Assembly: GCA_934525675.1 (NCBI GenBank)
Contig: CAKSZH010000005.1
Coordinates: 1-64,000, forward strand
Source of the DNA: an uncultured Eubacteriales bacterium
GTDB lineage: Bacteria; Bacillota; Clostridia; Oscillospirales; CAG-272
DNA length: 64,000 nucleotides
Direction of reading: 5' to 3'
Shown: in pieces, positions 52,143-59,771 of the stretch
Layout of the letters: each line of letters begins with the position of its first letter
Numbering within the stretch: the stretch's first letter is position 1
Notes under the pieces: generated by a model
Told to the model about the DNA's origin: nothing
The model's input: only the letters and a program-made list of their open reading frames with translations
Databases searched by the model: none
Program-made: the position numbers and the translations under genes

Positions 52143-52825
52143 ACGTTTCCTCCGATCTTGTAGCCGACCCCGCGTACCGTTTCGATTACGCCGGCGGCAT
52201 CCCCCAGCTTCTGGCGGAGCGTGCGGATATGTACGTCCACCGTGCGGTTTTCCCCGTCGAATTCGTATCCCCAGACGTCCCGGAGGATCTGATCGCGGTT
52301 CAGTACCGCTCCGCGGTGAGCAAACAGAAAGCACAGGAGTTCAAATTCCTTGTAGGTAAGGGTGACCTCTTTGCCCGCTACCGTGACAGTGTGACTGACG
52401 GTGGAAACGGTCAGGTCGCCCGCCGTGTAAACGATCCCTTCGGTTTCCGGTTGGGACTTTCGTCCCGCGCGGCGGAGGACCGCCTTGACTCTGGCGACCA
52501 GCTCCATCACGCCGAAGGGCTTGGTGATGTAATCGTCGGCTCCCTGATCGAGCGCCGTAACCTTGTCGAATTCGGTTCCCTTGGCTGTCAGCATGATGAC
52601 GGGGATGCCTTTTGTTCGTTCGCTCGCCCGCAGTTTCCCGAGAACCGACAGCCCGTCCTCTTCGGGAAGCATGACGTCCAGAAGGATCAGATCGGGGATC
52701 CCGCGCTCCAGTTCCGCAAAGAAAGCGGAAGGACGTTCAAAGCCCTTCGCCGGCGTTCCGGTCTTCGAGAGAGAATAGCATACCAGCTCGCGGATGCTCG
52801 CGTCGTCCTCCAGCAAATAAATCAT
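52139..52825 (-). CDS. phoP: PhoP/PhoB-type response regulator
   Basis: The 228-residue OmpR-family regulator has a receiver with acidic LEDDAS, phosphoacceptor LILLDVMLPEEDG, the switch Lys in DYITKPFGVMELVARV, and a winged helix ending in ETVRGVGYKIGG. It should bind the TTTAAC-type repeats found at three promoters here. It is coupled to phoR by ATGA and follows an HD-domain gene by 26 bp, so the three form one operon with its own Pho boxes. Confidence 0.93.
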   Translation of the reverse strand: MIYLLEDDASIRELVCYSLSKTGTPAKGFERPSAFFAELERGIPDLILLDVMLPEEDGLSVLGKLRASERTKGIPVIMLTAKGTEFDKVTALDQGADDYITKPFGVMELVARVKAVLRRAGRKSQPETEGIVYTAGDLTVSTVSHTVTVAGKEVTLTYKEFELLCFLFAHRGAVLNRDQILRDVWGYEFDGENRTVDVHIRTLRQKLGDAAGVIETVRGVGYKIGGNV

Positions 52826-52851
52826 GCCGCTACCTCCTTTTTCTCTGTCCG

Positions 52852-53511
52852 TTACAGTAGCTGTTGCCCGTTGATCTCCAGACGGAAGGTCAGTCCCAGC
52901 TTTTCCGCAGCCTTGCGGCAGAGAATCATTCTGCCGAGAAAGATTTCAAAATAATCCATGACCGAGCTGATTTTGGTGTCGATGCGGAGCGTCAGAAGAA
53001 TCTGCTTCTGCTCTTCCATGATGGTCAGTTCGGATGCCTCGACCGAGTAGTTGACGCGGTCGTGAATATCAAAGGTGGAGAAGTCTTCGTTGCGGACGCG
53101 GCTGCGCCGGACGTCGGATTTGTCGGCGAGGATCAACGCGGCGGAAACCGGGTTGACCGGGGTGCCGTTGCCCTCATCGTGGTTGCCGATCGCAGTCACG
53201 ATGGTCGCAATGTCCTCCGCGGGGACACCGAGATTGTCAAGGATACGGAATGCCATGACCGCCCCGCTCTGGGAATGCTCCTCGCGGTTGACGAGGTTCC
53301 CGATGTCATGGAGATACCCGGCAATCTTTGCGACCTCAATGGTGTGCGCATCAAAGCCGAGCGTGGAAAGAATGTACGCCGCCGTTTCCGAGACCTTGGT
53401 GACGTGCGCGAAGCTGTGTTCCGTGTAGCCGAGCGATTTCAGCGATTCGTCCGCCCGCGTGATGTAGGTGCGGATCGCTTCATTTTTCCGGAGTTCCTCA
53501 TAAGAAATCAT
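52852..53511 (-). CDS. HD-domain phosphohydrolase at the head of the phoPR operon
   Basis: The 219-residue protein has HSFAHVTKVSETAAYIL, KIAGYLHDIGNLVNREEHSQSG (the HD pair) and NHDEGNGTPVNPVSAALILADKSD. It is metal-dependent and related to nucleotide phosphohydrolases (HDIG-type). The C-terminal 70 residues (LTLRIDTKISSVMDYFEIF) are not part of the HD fold that I recognise. It is the first gene after a PhoP-type promoter. Its substrate is unknown; a nucleotide or (p)ppGpp-like molecule linked to phosphate starvation is a guess. Confidence 0.82.
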   Translation of the reverse strand: MISYEELRKNEAIRTYITRADESLKSLGYTEHSFAHVTKVSETAAYILSTLGFDAHTIEVAKIAGYLHDIGNLVNREEHSQSGAVMAFRILDNLGVPAEDIATIVTAIGNHDEGNGTPVNPVSAALILADKSDVRRSRVRNEDFSTFDIHDRVNYSVEASELTIMEEQKQILLTLRIDTKISSVMDYFEIFLGRMILCRKAAEKLGLTFRLEINGQQLL

Positions 53512-53536
53512 GCCGTTTTCTCCTTTGTTCCGCTTT

Positions 53537-53592
53537 ATTGTAACCCGTGATTGTTAAATGTGTAATCCGCGGATTGTTAAATCTGCGTAAAG
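53537..53592 (-). promoter_or_regulatory. PhoP-type promoter of the HD-phoP-phoR operon
   Basis: Plus-strand GTTAAA at 53553-53558 and 53576-53581 and GTAAAG at 53587-53592 lie next to a coding-strand -10 TACAAT (53542-53537). Spacing is 10, 17 and 5 nt. It suggests autoregulation of phoPR. Confidence 0.82.
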
Positions 53593-53671
53593 ACGCAGGG
53601 GACGCTGTGTAAAACCGGAGGTTGCCTTCAGTTTGATTGTAGCACAGTTTTCCGGACTTGGCAAGCCCGGA

Positions 53672-53706
53672 ATCGCACGGGGGCGGACCACCTCCGCCCG
53701 TGCGAT
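53672..53706. other. Long GC-rich hairpin in the gap before the TetR gene
   Basis: ATCGCACGGG(G)GCGGA pairs with TCCGCCCGTGCGAT around CCACC, with one bulged G and no T-run on either side. It lies in the 317-bp divergent gap between the Pho promoter and the TetR start. Its role is unknown; no gene is seen there. Confidence 0.55.
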
Positions 53707-53828
53707 CCCGTTAAATGCTTTCCGTTCCCCAAAATTTTTCCCAAACCGTTATTATCTATTGTTTTTTTTGCCGCATCGTGATACAATGATTTGTAAATAA
53801 ATGTTTATTTTTGAATGGAGATATAGCT

Positions 53829-54416
53829 GTGGCACAATTCAATGAGGAAAAACACGATGCCAGAAAGGCAGAGATGATGCAGAAATGCTTTGCCTGTTAT
53901 GCGGAGAACGGACTTACGGGGACGGGCGTAAAGGCGCTTGCCGAAGCCTGCGGATGTACGCCCGCGAGTTTTTATCTTTATTTTGATAATCTGGATGATC
54001 TGATTATTCAGTCCACAGCCTACTGCATGGCAAAGGTGGAGGACGACTTTATGTCGAGGGCGCCGGCTGACCGCACCGAACTGATGCGCTTCATTGATGA
54101 AACCCCGTACTGGACGGCAGAGAAGCACGGCAAGAAATACCGGCTGATGTATCAGGTCTATACCCACCCGAAATACATTGAGCACGGCAAACGGTTCTTT
54201 GAGGGCGTGAACCGGCGCTATACCGAATACGCCAAGAGTCTGGAATCCAAGCTTGGCATTCCGAGCGAGGTGCTGACGCCGTTTATTTTTATTCTCGTCC
54301 GCGCAAGCGTCCACTACGCCATGTTTGAGGATGAATACTATCTGAAGAGTCAGCTTGAGGTCCTGAAGCAAAGCATCGGAATGTTCATGCAGAAGTATCA
54401 GAACAGAGCAGAGTGA
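53829..54416 (+). CDS. TetR-family transcriptional regulator
   Basis: The 195-residue protein has an N-terminal helix-turn-helix: MQKCFACYAENGLTGTGVKALAEACGCTPASFYLYFDNLDDL, shown here in the family's usual order. The all-helical C-terminus would bind an unknown ligand. The start is GTG 53829, with TGGAG 8 bases upstream; a TTG at 53811 is less likely. It precedes a partner-switching group and a broken secretion adaptor and may have controlled them. Confidence 0.85.
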   Translation: MAQFNEEKHDARKAEMMQKCFACYAENGLTGTGVKALAEACGCTPASFYLYFDNLDDLIIQSTAYCMAKVEDDFMSRAPADRTELMRFIDETPYWTAEKHGKKYRLMYQVYTHPKYIEHGKRFFEGVNRRYTEYAKSLESKLGIPSEVLTPFIFILVRASVHYAMFEDEYYLKSQLEVLKQSIGMFMQKYQNRAE

Positions 54417-54514
54417 GCCGGGGATTGCCCCGCGTCCCCGCCCCGTACGGTATCCTCTCATCTGCGGCAGGCAGATGCAAAAGAAAAATTTTTATTCCGG
54501 AAAGGACAGATACT

Positions 54515-54811
54515 ATGAATATCAATAAAATCTGCGACGGCGAAAAGCTGTCGATTGCATTGTCGGGGCGTCTGGATACGACAACGGCGCCAAAACTTGA
54601 AGCGGCACTGAAGCAGTCGGTGGACGGGATCAAAGATCTGGTTTTCGATTTTTCGGACGTGGAGTACATTTCTTCCGCGGGACTCCGCGTGCTTCTGGCA
54701 GCGCAGAAGGTCATGAACCGGCAGGGAAGAATGAAACTCGTCGGAGTCAATGCGGACGTTATGGAGATTTTTGAAATCACCGGTTTTTCCGACATCCTGA
54801 CCATCGAGTAA
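54515..54811 (+). CDS. STAS-domain anti-sigma factor antagonist (RsbV/SpoIIAA type)
   Basis: The 98-residue STAS domain has LSIALSGRLDTTTAPKLEAAL, and DVEYISSAGLRVLL carries the phosphorylatable Ser of partner switching. ATG 54515 follows AAAGGA. It would be phosphorylated by the RsbW-like kinase at 55092 and dephosphorylated by a PP2C phosphatase, but the phosphatase gene between them is destroyed. The switch may therefore be stuck or served by another phosphatase. Confidence 0.92.
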   Translation: MNINKICDGEKLSIALSGRLDTTTAPKLEAALKQSVDGIKDLVFDFSDVEYISSAGLRVLLAAQKVMNRQGRMKLVGVNADVMEIFEITGFSDILTIE

Positions 54812-54820
54812 ACGCGGAAG

Positions 54821-55095
54821 ATGAAGACTTCTCTCTGGCTTTTCCCCGTGTCGCTGTGCCCCGTGGCACTGTCGGCGGCTGTGTATCTGGCGGATCGGAC
54901 AAAAGCCGTGCGCAGGTTGCCGTATGCCGCAAAAACAGATTCTGATCGGAATTCTGTTCGGCGGGCTGGCGATTCCGACTCGTCGGAAGGGGTTATATAC
55001 ACTGCTCCGGATGACGCAAATGGACCGGCGACGCCCCGCAGTTTGACGATATTACGATGCTCTGCCTGAAATATAACGGAGGTGATACGGAATGA
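54821..55095 (+). pseudogene. Collapsed SpoIIE-type (PP2C) phosphatase gene
   Basis: Only the ends of the gene remain. At the start are MKTSLWLFPVSLCPVALSAA and, in another frame, QKQILIGILFGGLAI, which resembles the membrane segment of phosphatases with a 5TM region. At the end, in a third frame, is TGDAPQFDDITMLCLKYNGG, a typical PP2C/SpoIIE C-terminus, whose TGA (55093-55095) overlaps the next ATG. The missing middle would be roughly 1.5 kb. Frame changes plus an internal deletion explain the pattern. The gene order STAS, phosphatase, kinase is classical partner switching. Confidence 0.7.
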
Positions 55096-55499
55096 AAGAA
55101 CTGACGCTTGCCGCAACGATTGAAAATATCGAAAAAGTGACCGATTTCGTCAATGCGCAATTAGAGGAGATCGACTGCCCGATGAAGGCACAGATGCAGA
55201 TCGACATTGCGATCGACGAACTTTTCGGCAATATCGCCCATTATGCGTACAATCCGGAGACCGGTCCCGCAACGGTGCGCGTTGAGGTGACGGAGGAACC
55301 GATCTCCGTGATTATCACCTTTATTGACCACGGTGTCCCCTACGATCCGCTGAAGCAGGAAGATCCGGACATCTCGCTGTCTGCCGAGGAACGCAGTATC
55401 GGCGGACTCGGGGTCTTCATGGTCAAAAAGACCATGGATGAAATTTCTTACGAATACAGGGACGGAAAGAATATTCTTCGCATCAGAAAGAAAATGTGA
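55092..55499 (+). CDS. RsbW-like serine kinase / anti-sigma factor
   Basis: The 135-residue HATPase_c_2 protein has the N box (MQIDIAIDELFGNIAHYAY), the G1 region (ITFIDHGVPYDP) and a G2 region (SIGGLGVFMVKKTMDEISYEY). Such kinases phosphorylate a STAS antagonist and may bind a sigma factor. The start overlaps the remnant phosphatase stop (ATGA). The intended target here could also be a secretion system, since an NHLM-type adaptor follows. Confidence 0.9.
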   Translation: MKELTLAATIENIEKVTDFVNAQLEEIDCPMKAQMQIDIAIDELFGNIAHYAYNPETGPATVRVEVTEEPISVIITFIDHGVPYDPLKQEDPDISLSAEERSIGGLGVFMVKKTMDEISYEYRDGKNILRIRKKM

Positions 55500-55536
55500 G
55501 CGTTTCCTTTTCAATCAATTTTCAGCGAGGTATAAC

Positions 55537-55844
55537 ATGAACAGCCAGATCTTTCGGAAGAAAAGCATGGATAAAATATCGTCTCCGAGCAGATGAACGA
55601 TTACATCCGCGTCGCAAATCCAAGCGTGTGGATGATCCTTATCGCCGTGATCGTACTTCTTGCCGGGGTATGCGTCTGGGGGATGTTCGGGCGTCTTGAC
55701 ACCCGGATTCAGACGGGCGGAGTATGCACGGACGGAAAGCTCGTCTGCTACATCGGCGAAGCGGATTTTAAGAAGGTGGAGGTCGGTATGACGGTGGCGG
55801 TCGGTGACAAAGAGTATACCGTCTCGTCCGTTGCGTTCTTGTAA
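55537..55844 (+). pseudogene. Truncated, frameshifted NHLM-type HlyD secretion adaptor
   Basis: ATG 55537 begins NSQIFRKKSMDKISSP, then a one-base deletion near 55588 shifts the frame. It resumes as MNDYIRVANPSVWMILIAVIVLLAG...FGRLDT (membrane segment) and the start of the periplasmic domain (KVEVGMTVAVGDKEYTVSSV). The sequence then breaks off at about 55840 into an unrelated RHS gene on the other strand. The N-terminus resembles NHLM bacteriocin-system secretion proteins. A full adaptor would be roughly 250 residues or more; under 100 remain. Confidence 0.7.
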
Positions 55845-57757
55845 GCATGCTTGATGAGCTTTTCAGCCTTTCCTTCGATACCGATGGACTGAAGGTTATG
55901 GAACTCATTGTATGCAAGAGCATACTTCATACCGTCGCCTCGAACGATCTCGGTCATGTTGTCAAAGGTGTCGTAAGCGTAGGAGACATGCGCAAGCTCG
56001 GTGCCATCTGCCTTCTTGCTGGTGACCTTAGTGGTTCTGCCGGAGTCATCATACTCGTAGGCAGTCTTGTTACCAAGTCTGTCGGTTACTTCCTCGTTAC
56101 GGGAGGTGTCGCCGTCAACCGTGTAGGTGGTCTTGTGACCGCGAGCATCGGTTTCTTCAACGAGGTTATTACCTGCATCATCACCTGCCTTACAGTCATC
56201 GTCGGCATTAAACTTGAAGGAGCGGTAGATCGTACCGAAGTCACCGTCGGTGAAGGTGGTCTCGGTCAGAGCGTTACCGAACTTATCCTTTGCTTCGTTG
56301 AAGGTAGGAGTAGTATCGGTTGCTTCCGCTGCCGCATCATCCGAGGTTCCCGTGCTTTCCACTACGAAATCCGATGCGGAGAGATAGGTCTCAAGGCTGT
56401 TGCGAACGAGCTGAACGTCGTCGAAGTAAACGGTGCCGCTGTTGTAGCCGTAGTCACAGTATACGCGGATATACTGAATGGTTCTGTACTTGCTCTTGGA
56501 GAACTGAACAGAAGCGAACTGCCATTCCTCAGTGCAAGGCGAGAAGTCAGCGGTAAATTCCTCGGTTCCGTATTCACGGTAGGTGGTATCGTAGTACTTG
56601 ATCACCGCACGGAGTCTGAAACGAGGTGTATTTGCCACGTCCTCTCTGTCGTGGCCCGGAAGTCCGTAGCCCTTTGCCCAACCGGAGAGCGTGAAGGTCT
56701 CGCGAGTGGAACGTGTGGTACGAACGGCAGGGGTCTGGTATGCGTATCTATCGGAGGAAACTGCGCCGTTCATACAGAGCGACTTGCTCATATTGAAGCA
56801 GGTTTCTGTGGTAGAATATACACCGTCCGAGCAAGTCCAACCGGAGGTACCGCGCTCAAAGTTGCCGTTTTCAAGCGTATTGTATGCGTTAGCATAAGGA
56901 TTGTTTTCAAGCTGTGCCGCGTCTGCGTAGATCGTACCCTTGCCGTTTACAAGAATCTGTACCTGTACGCTCTGTGCTGTGTCAAGCTCGAAGGGAACGA
57001 TGAGACGGGTATACTCGCTGTCCGTCTTTACGAGATGCTCGCTGACACCGAGAACGTTACCGGAGGTATCGGTTACACGGATAAATGCGCCCGCATCAGT
57101 TCCGCTGAATGCGGAAAGCACGCGTAGATATGTGGAGAATGCATACTGTCCCTTGGGAAGAGAATTCGTTACCTGATATACACCGTTCTCGCCACAGTCA
57201 GCGTTATACGACTGCATACGGAGCACCTTCTTGCCGAACTTGGCATAGGGCTCATACGCATAGTTGCTGATGTAGATATCACCGCAGTTACCGGGCATCT
57301 CAGACCAAGCGGAAAGCGACTCAAAATTATGACCGGTCAGGAGGTTGTTGATATTGCTTACAATACCTGCGCCGCCGTCACCCGAGTGCGGATTGATACC
57401 GCTTTCCTCACCGTCGCCGCCAACCTTGCCGGTATCGGTGGAGTACACGTACTCGCTGACGATATTGCCTTCATCATCGAAGGTATAGGTGGTCGTGATC
57501 ACATTGCTCGCAGTCTCGCCCTCGTCCGCATCCTTCTGCTCGGTAGTTGTTACGAGAGTTCTGGCGGATGCAACCGTGTAATCGTAGGAAGTCGTCGCAC
57601 CGACGCTGTCATCCGAGCCGTATTCGGTAATACCGGTCAGGCGGTCGCCGCTGAAGGCTTATGCGACCCGGTAGACCGTCGTTCCGTTTTCATCCAGGAG
57701 CGTGACGCTTGCGGGTCTGCCCAACGAGTAAGCAAGCACTGCCCGTTTGCCGTCGGG
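55845..57757 (-). pseudogene. Internal fragment of an RHS/YD-repeat protein with carbohydrate-binding-like domain
   Basis: Reading on the minus strand, the frame runs from RAVLAYSLGRPASVTLLDENG through a stop codon (TAA at 57661-57659), then AFSGDRLTGITEYGSDD, a long beta-rich domain and YD-type repeats such as DARGHKTTYTVDGD, DRLGNKTAYEYDDSGRTTKVT and RGDGMKYALAYNEFHNLQSIGIEG. It ends abruptly at AYKN near 55840, at the junction with the secretion-adaptor fragment. RHS proteins carry C-terminal toxins; that part is absent. The upstream end is fused in frame to the duplicated PPC protein. The in-frame stop would end the chimera early. Confidence 0.8.
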
Positions 57758-58444
57758 GTACAAAGTCCCGATTGTATCCAATGATCCGGCGGTACAAATG
57801 GTATATTTGCCGGTTCTTGTCGCGGTAAACCTGAACCACTGTTCTGCGCCGGGACAACTGATGGATCCGCTTGTATTGCTTTCGTCGGAAATTTCTTTCG
57901 CATTTGCCAAACTTGAGTTGGTAGGACCGGTACAACACGAACTTGTTACGGATGCTGTAACGGATGTGACAGAAACTCCACTATCCTGCGCCTGTTCCTC
58001 CGCGATAGCCGTAGCTATGTTATCTGTCTTTGCGGTAGAAGCACTTACATGATCAGCCATAAATGCAACAATATGTGCGGATCGTGTTGTCTCATCGTCG
58101 GTTGGTACGGTAGATACTTCGTCATTCTGCTGATCCTTTTCTGCCTCTTCCGCAAGGAAGGGGGTGATTCCCTCGTCGGTTTTCACTCGTTCAACACAGT
58201 CAAGCTGCTTGATAAATGCAAGCTGTGTCATGTTCATTCGTGTGGATAAAGTATCACATTCTTCATGATCACCCCCCACGATAGCTCCTGCGGTCTCCAA
58301 TATCGACAGCAGGTATTCTTTTTGATTTGCATCGTATTGAAGATAAAAAAGAAATTTTTCCTCTTCAATCGTTGCTTGCGCAATTTGAGCTGCTTCTTCA
58401 AGCTGCTCGGTTTCGGGTGCAAGGTAAAGATCATCGACACCCAT
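57659..58444 (-). CDS. Chimera: N-terminus of a caspase-like protein fused to an RHS segment
   Basis: The 261-residue frame starts at ATG 58444 (MGVDDLYLAP); the original ATG six codons upstream has become ATA. Residues 1-229 match the intact gene at 59772-61511 almost exactly, ending in TGKYTICTAGSLDTIGTLY. The next 32 residues (PDGKRAVLAYSLGRPASVTL...) belong to the RHS protein, and translation stops at TAA 57661-57659. It lacks the caspase-like domain and most of the PPC fold. It is probably non-functional, though a short secreted fragment cannot be excluded. Confidence 0.8.
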   Translation of the reverse strand: MGVDDLYLAPETEQLEEAAQIAQATIEEEKFLFYLQYDANQKEYLLSILETAGAIVGGDHEECDTLSTRMNMTQLAFIKQLDCVERVKTDEGITPFLAEEAEKDQQNDEVSTVPTDDETTRSAHIVAFMADHVSASTAKTDNIATAIAEEQAQDSGVSVTSVTASVTSSCCTGPTNSSLANAKEISDESNTSGSISCPGAEQWFRFTATRTGKYTICTAGSLDTIGTLYPDGKRAVLAYSLGRPASVTLLDENGTTVYRVA

Positions 58445-58540
58445 ATTTTCATTTTTTATGACAAAAAATCCTTTCTTTTAAAACTATTTTGCAGCTGCAA
58501 GTGTATGATACGATTGAACTCTGACAACGAGTGTCGTGGT
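57758..58540. repeat. Direct repeat, copy 1 (about 780 bp, near-identical to 60810-61600)
   Basis: The repeat covers the N-terminal coding part and upstream region of the caspase-like gene. Offset to copy 2 is 3052 bp in the coding part and 3060 bp in the leader, so there is an 8-bp indel before the start codon. Only a few base changes are seen (for example ICTAG against IYTTG codons, ATA against ATG). This implies a recent duplication or conversion. Confidence 0.9.
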
Positions 58541-58884
58541 AAAAAAAGAAAAACCGGTTTAACAGATTTGTGTCAAACCGATCCAACGAAAAAAACTCCA
58601 CACGTGGCGGAATTCCGAAGAATTCTTTCAAGTGCGGAGCGGTGGCTCTTTTTGATGAATGCTGAATCTATGATCTTTCCGAAGGTTGATTGCTATTTGT
58701 TTCAAATGCGCTGTCCGACGGTAACGCTATTACTTCTGAAAAAAGATAACTCTGTTCCCAAAACGCGACAGCAAAGAACAAAATCCAAAACAATGATAAC
58801 TCTAACCCCACCCTCAATTGTGTATCTGATATGGCAGGCAGGATGCTGTCAATACCCGATCTCACCTTACAAAAAGATATGACA
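58541..58884. other. Gap without a confident gene
   Basis: This AT-rich stretch between the chimera's leader and the lipoprotein promoter holds only a hydrophobic minus-strand frame (58668-58928, 86 codons). That frame overlaps the lipoprotein promoter and has no clear ribosome-binding site; I do not accept it as a gene. Confidence 0.5.
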
Positions 58885-58913
58885 TTGACAATACAAAACA
58901 AAAATGGTATAAT
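58885..58913 (+). promoter_or_regulatory. Consensus promoter of the lipoprotein gene
   Basis: TTGACA (58885-58890), a 17-nt spacer and TATAAT (58908-58913) lie 35 bp before the start at 58949. Confidence 0.85.
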
Positions 58914-58948
58914 ATATATAAATATCAAAAATCGGAGGATCTATCTGT

Positions 58949-59671
58949 ATGAAGAAACATATATCTGTGCTTGGGATGCTTGTTTTTACATCATTTGCTT
59001 TATCCGTCCTGTTCCCGATTGGTCTGACTGCGTGCGATCATATCGGAAACGATCGTAATGAGAACGGAACGAGTAAGCAGATGGAAACTGCCGATCTGCA
59101 CTCCGATAAAGAGTACACCCCGGAAGAATTGGAAACAATTTTGAATCCGAGTTTTTCCTCTTCGCCGTTTTTCAACGTTGTGGAGGGAGAGGATCCATTG
59201 TCGGTCGATGTGATGAGAGACGCTGTTCACGATCTTCCTGACGACAAATACGAAACGTATCCTGATTTGCACACCGTCCCGCTCACTGCAACGCTTTATA
59301 AAGGGGATGAGGTCATTTCGATCGATCTGAATGATTCGAGATTGATACGTATGATGAATCTATATAATAATTCGGTTTATTATCGCCAATATGCCTATAC
59401 GCAAGGATTGTTGAATATCAATTATCTTGAAGAAGTCCTGAACGAAGAGTTCAGATTGGTGCTTACTTTCCGTACAAAGAACAACGATTCGATCAGATAT
59501 GACACAAATATACAGGCATATGATACAATGATAATTACCAATCAAGGCTTTGTATTGATTGGTCACAATTTGCCCGGATATGAAGGTCAAGAAGATAAAT
59601 ACCCCTTCCAAGCGATTGAGCATACTCCACTCTTCAATCATTATTGTTGGCTTGATTTGTTTGGATTTTAA
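58949..59671 (+). CDS. Hypothetical lipoprotein
   Basis: The 240-residue protein has signal peptide MKKHISVLGMLVFTSFAL and lipobox IGLTACD. The mature part is acidic with EYTPEELETILNPSF, LTATLYKGDEVISIDLNDSRLIRMMNLYNN and FRLVLTFRTKNNDSIRYDTN. I do not recognise a family. It has its own consensus promoter and terminator and lies between the two copies of the caspase-like N-terminus, on the opposite strand. It may be an immunity or inhibitor protein for that locus, but nothing in the sequence proves this. Confidence 0.7.
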   Translation: MKKHISVLGMLVFTSFALSVLFPIGLTACDHIGNDRNENGTSKQMETADLHSDKEYTPEELETILNPSFSSSPFFNVVEGEDPLSVDVMRDAVHDLPDDKYETYPDLHTVPLTATLYKGDEVISIDLNDSRLIRMMNLYNNSVYYRQYAYTQGLLNINYLEEVLNEEFRLVLTFRTKNNDSIRYDTNIQAYDTMIITNQGFVLIGHNLPGYEGQEDKYPFQAIEHTPLFNHYCWLDLFGF

Positions 59672-59687
59672 GCGTCAGTTTCATCGT

Positions 59688-59731
59688 AGCTTCCCTCACG
59701 GCCTTTTGAACTGTGGGGGAAGCTTTTTCAA
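59688..59731 (+). terminator. Terminator of the lipoprotein gene
   Basis: AGCTTCCCTCAC...GTGGGGGAAGCT (59688-59723) forms a stem followed by TTTTTC. It begins 17 bp after the stop codon. Confidence 0.8.
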
Positions 59732-59771
59732 TGATATCGGAGAAAGGAAATGACAATTTCAACCTGTGGCA

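Noticed and set aside
58668..58928. 86-codon hydrophobic minus-strand ORF
   Set aside because: It overlaps the consensus promoter of the lipoprotein gene, has no clear ribosome-binding site, and I recognise no family.
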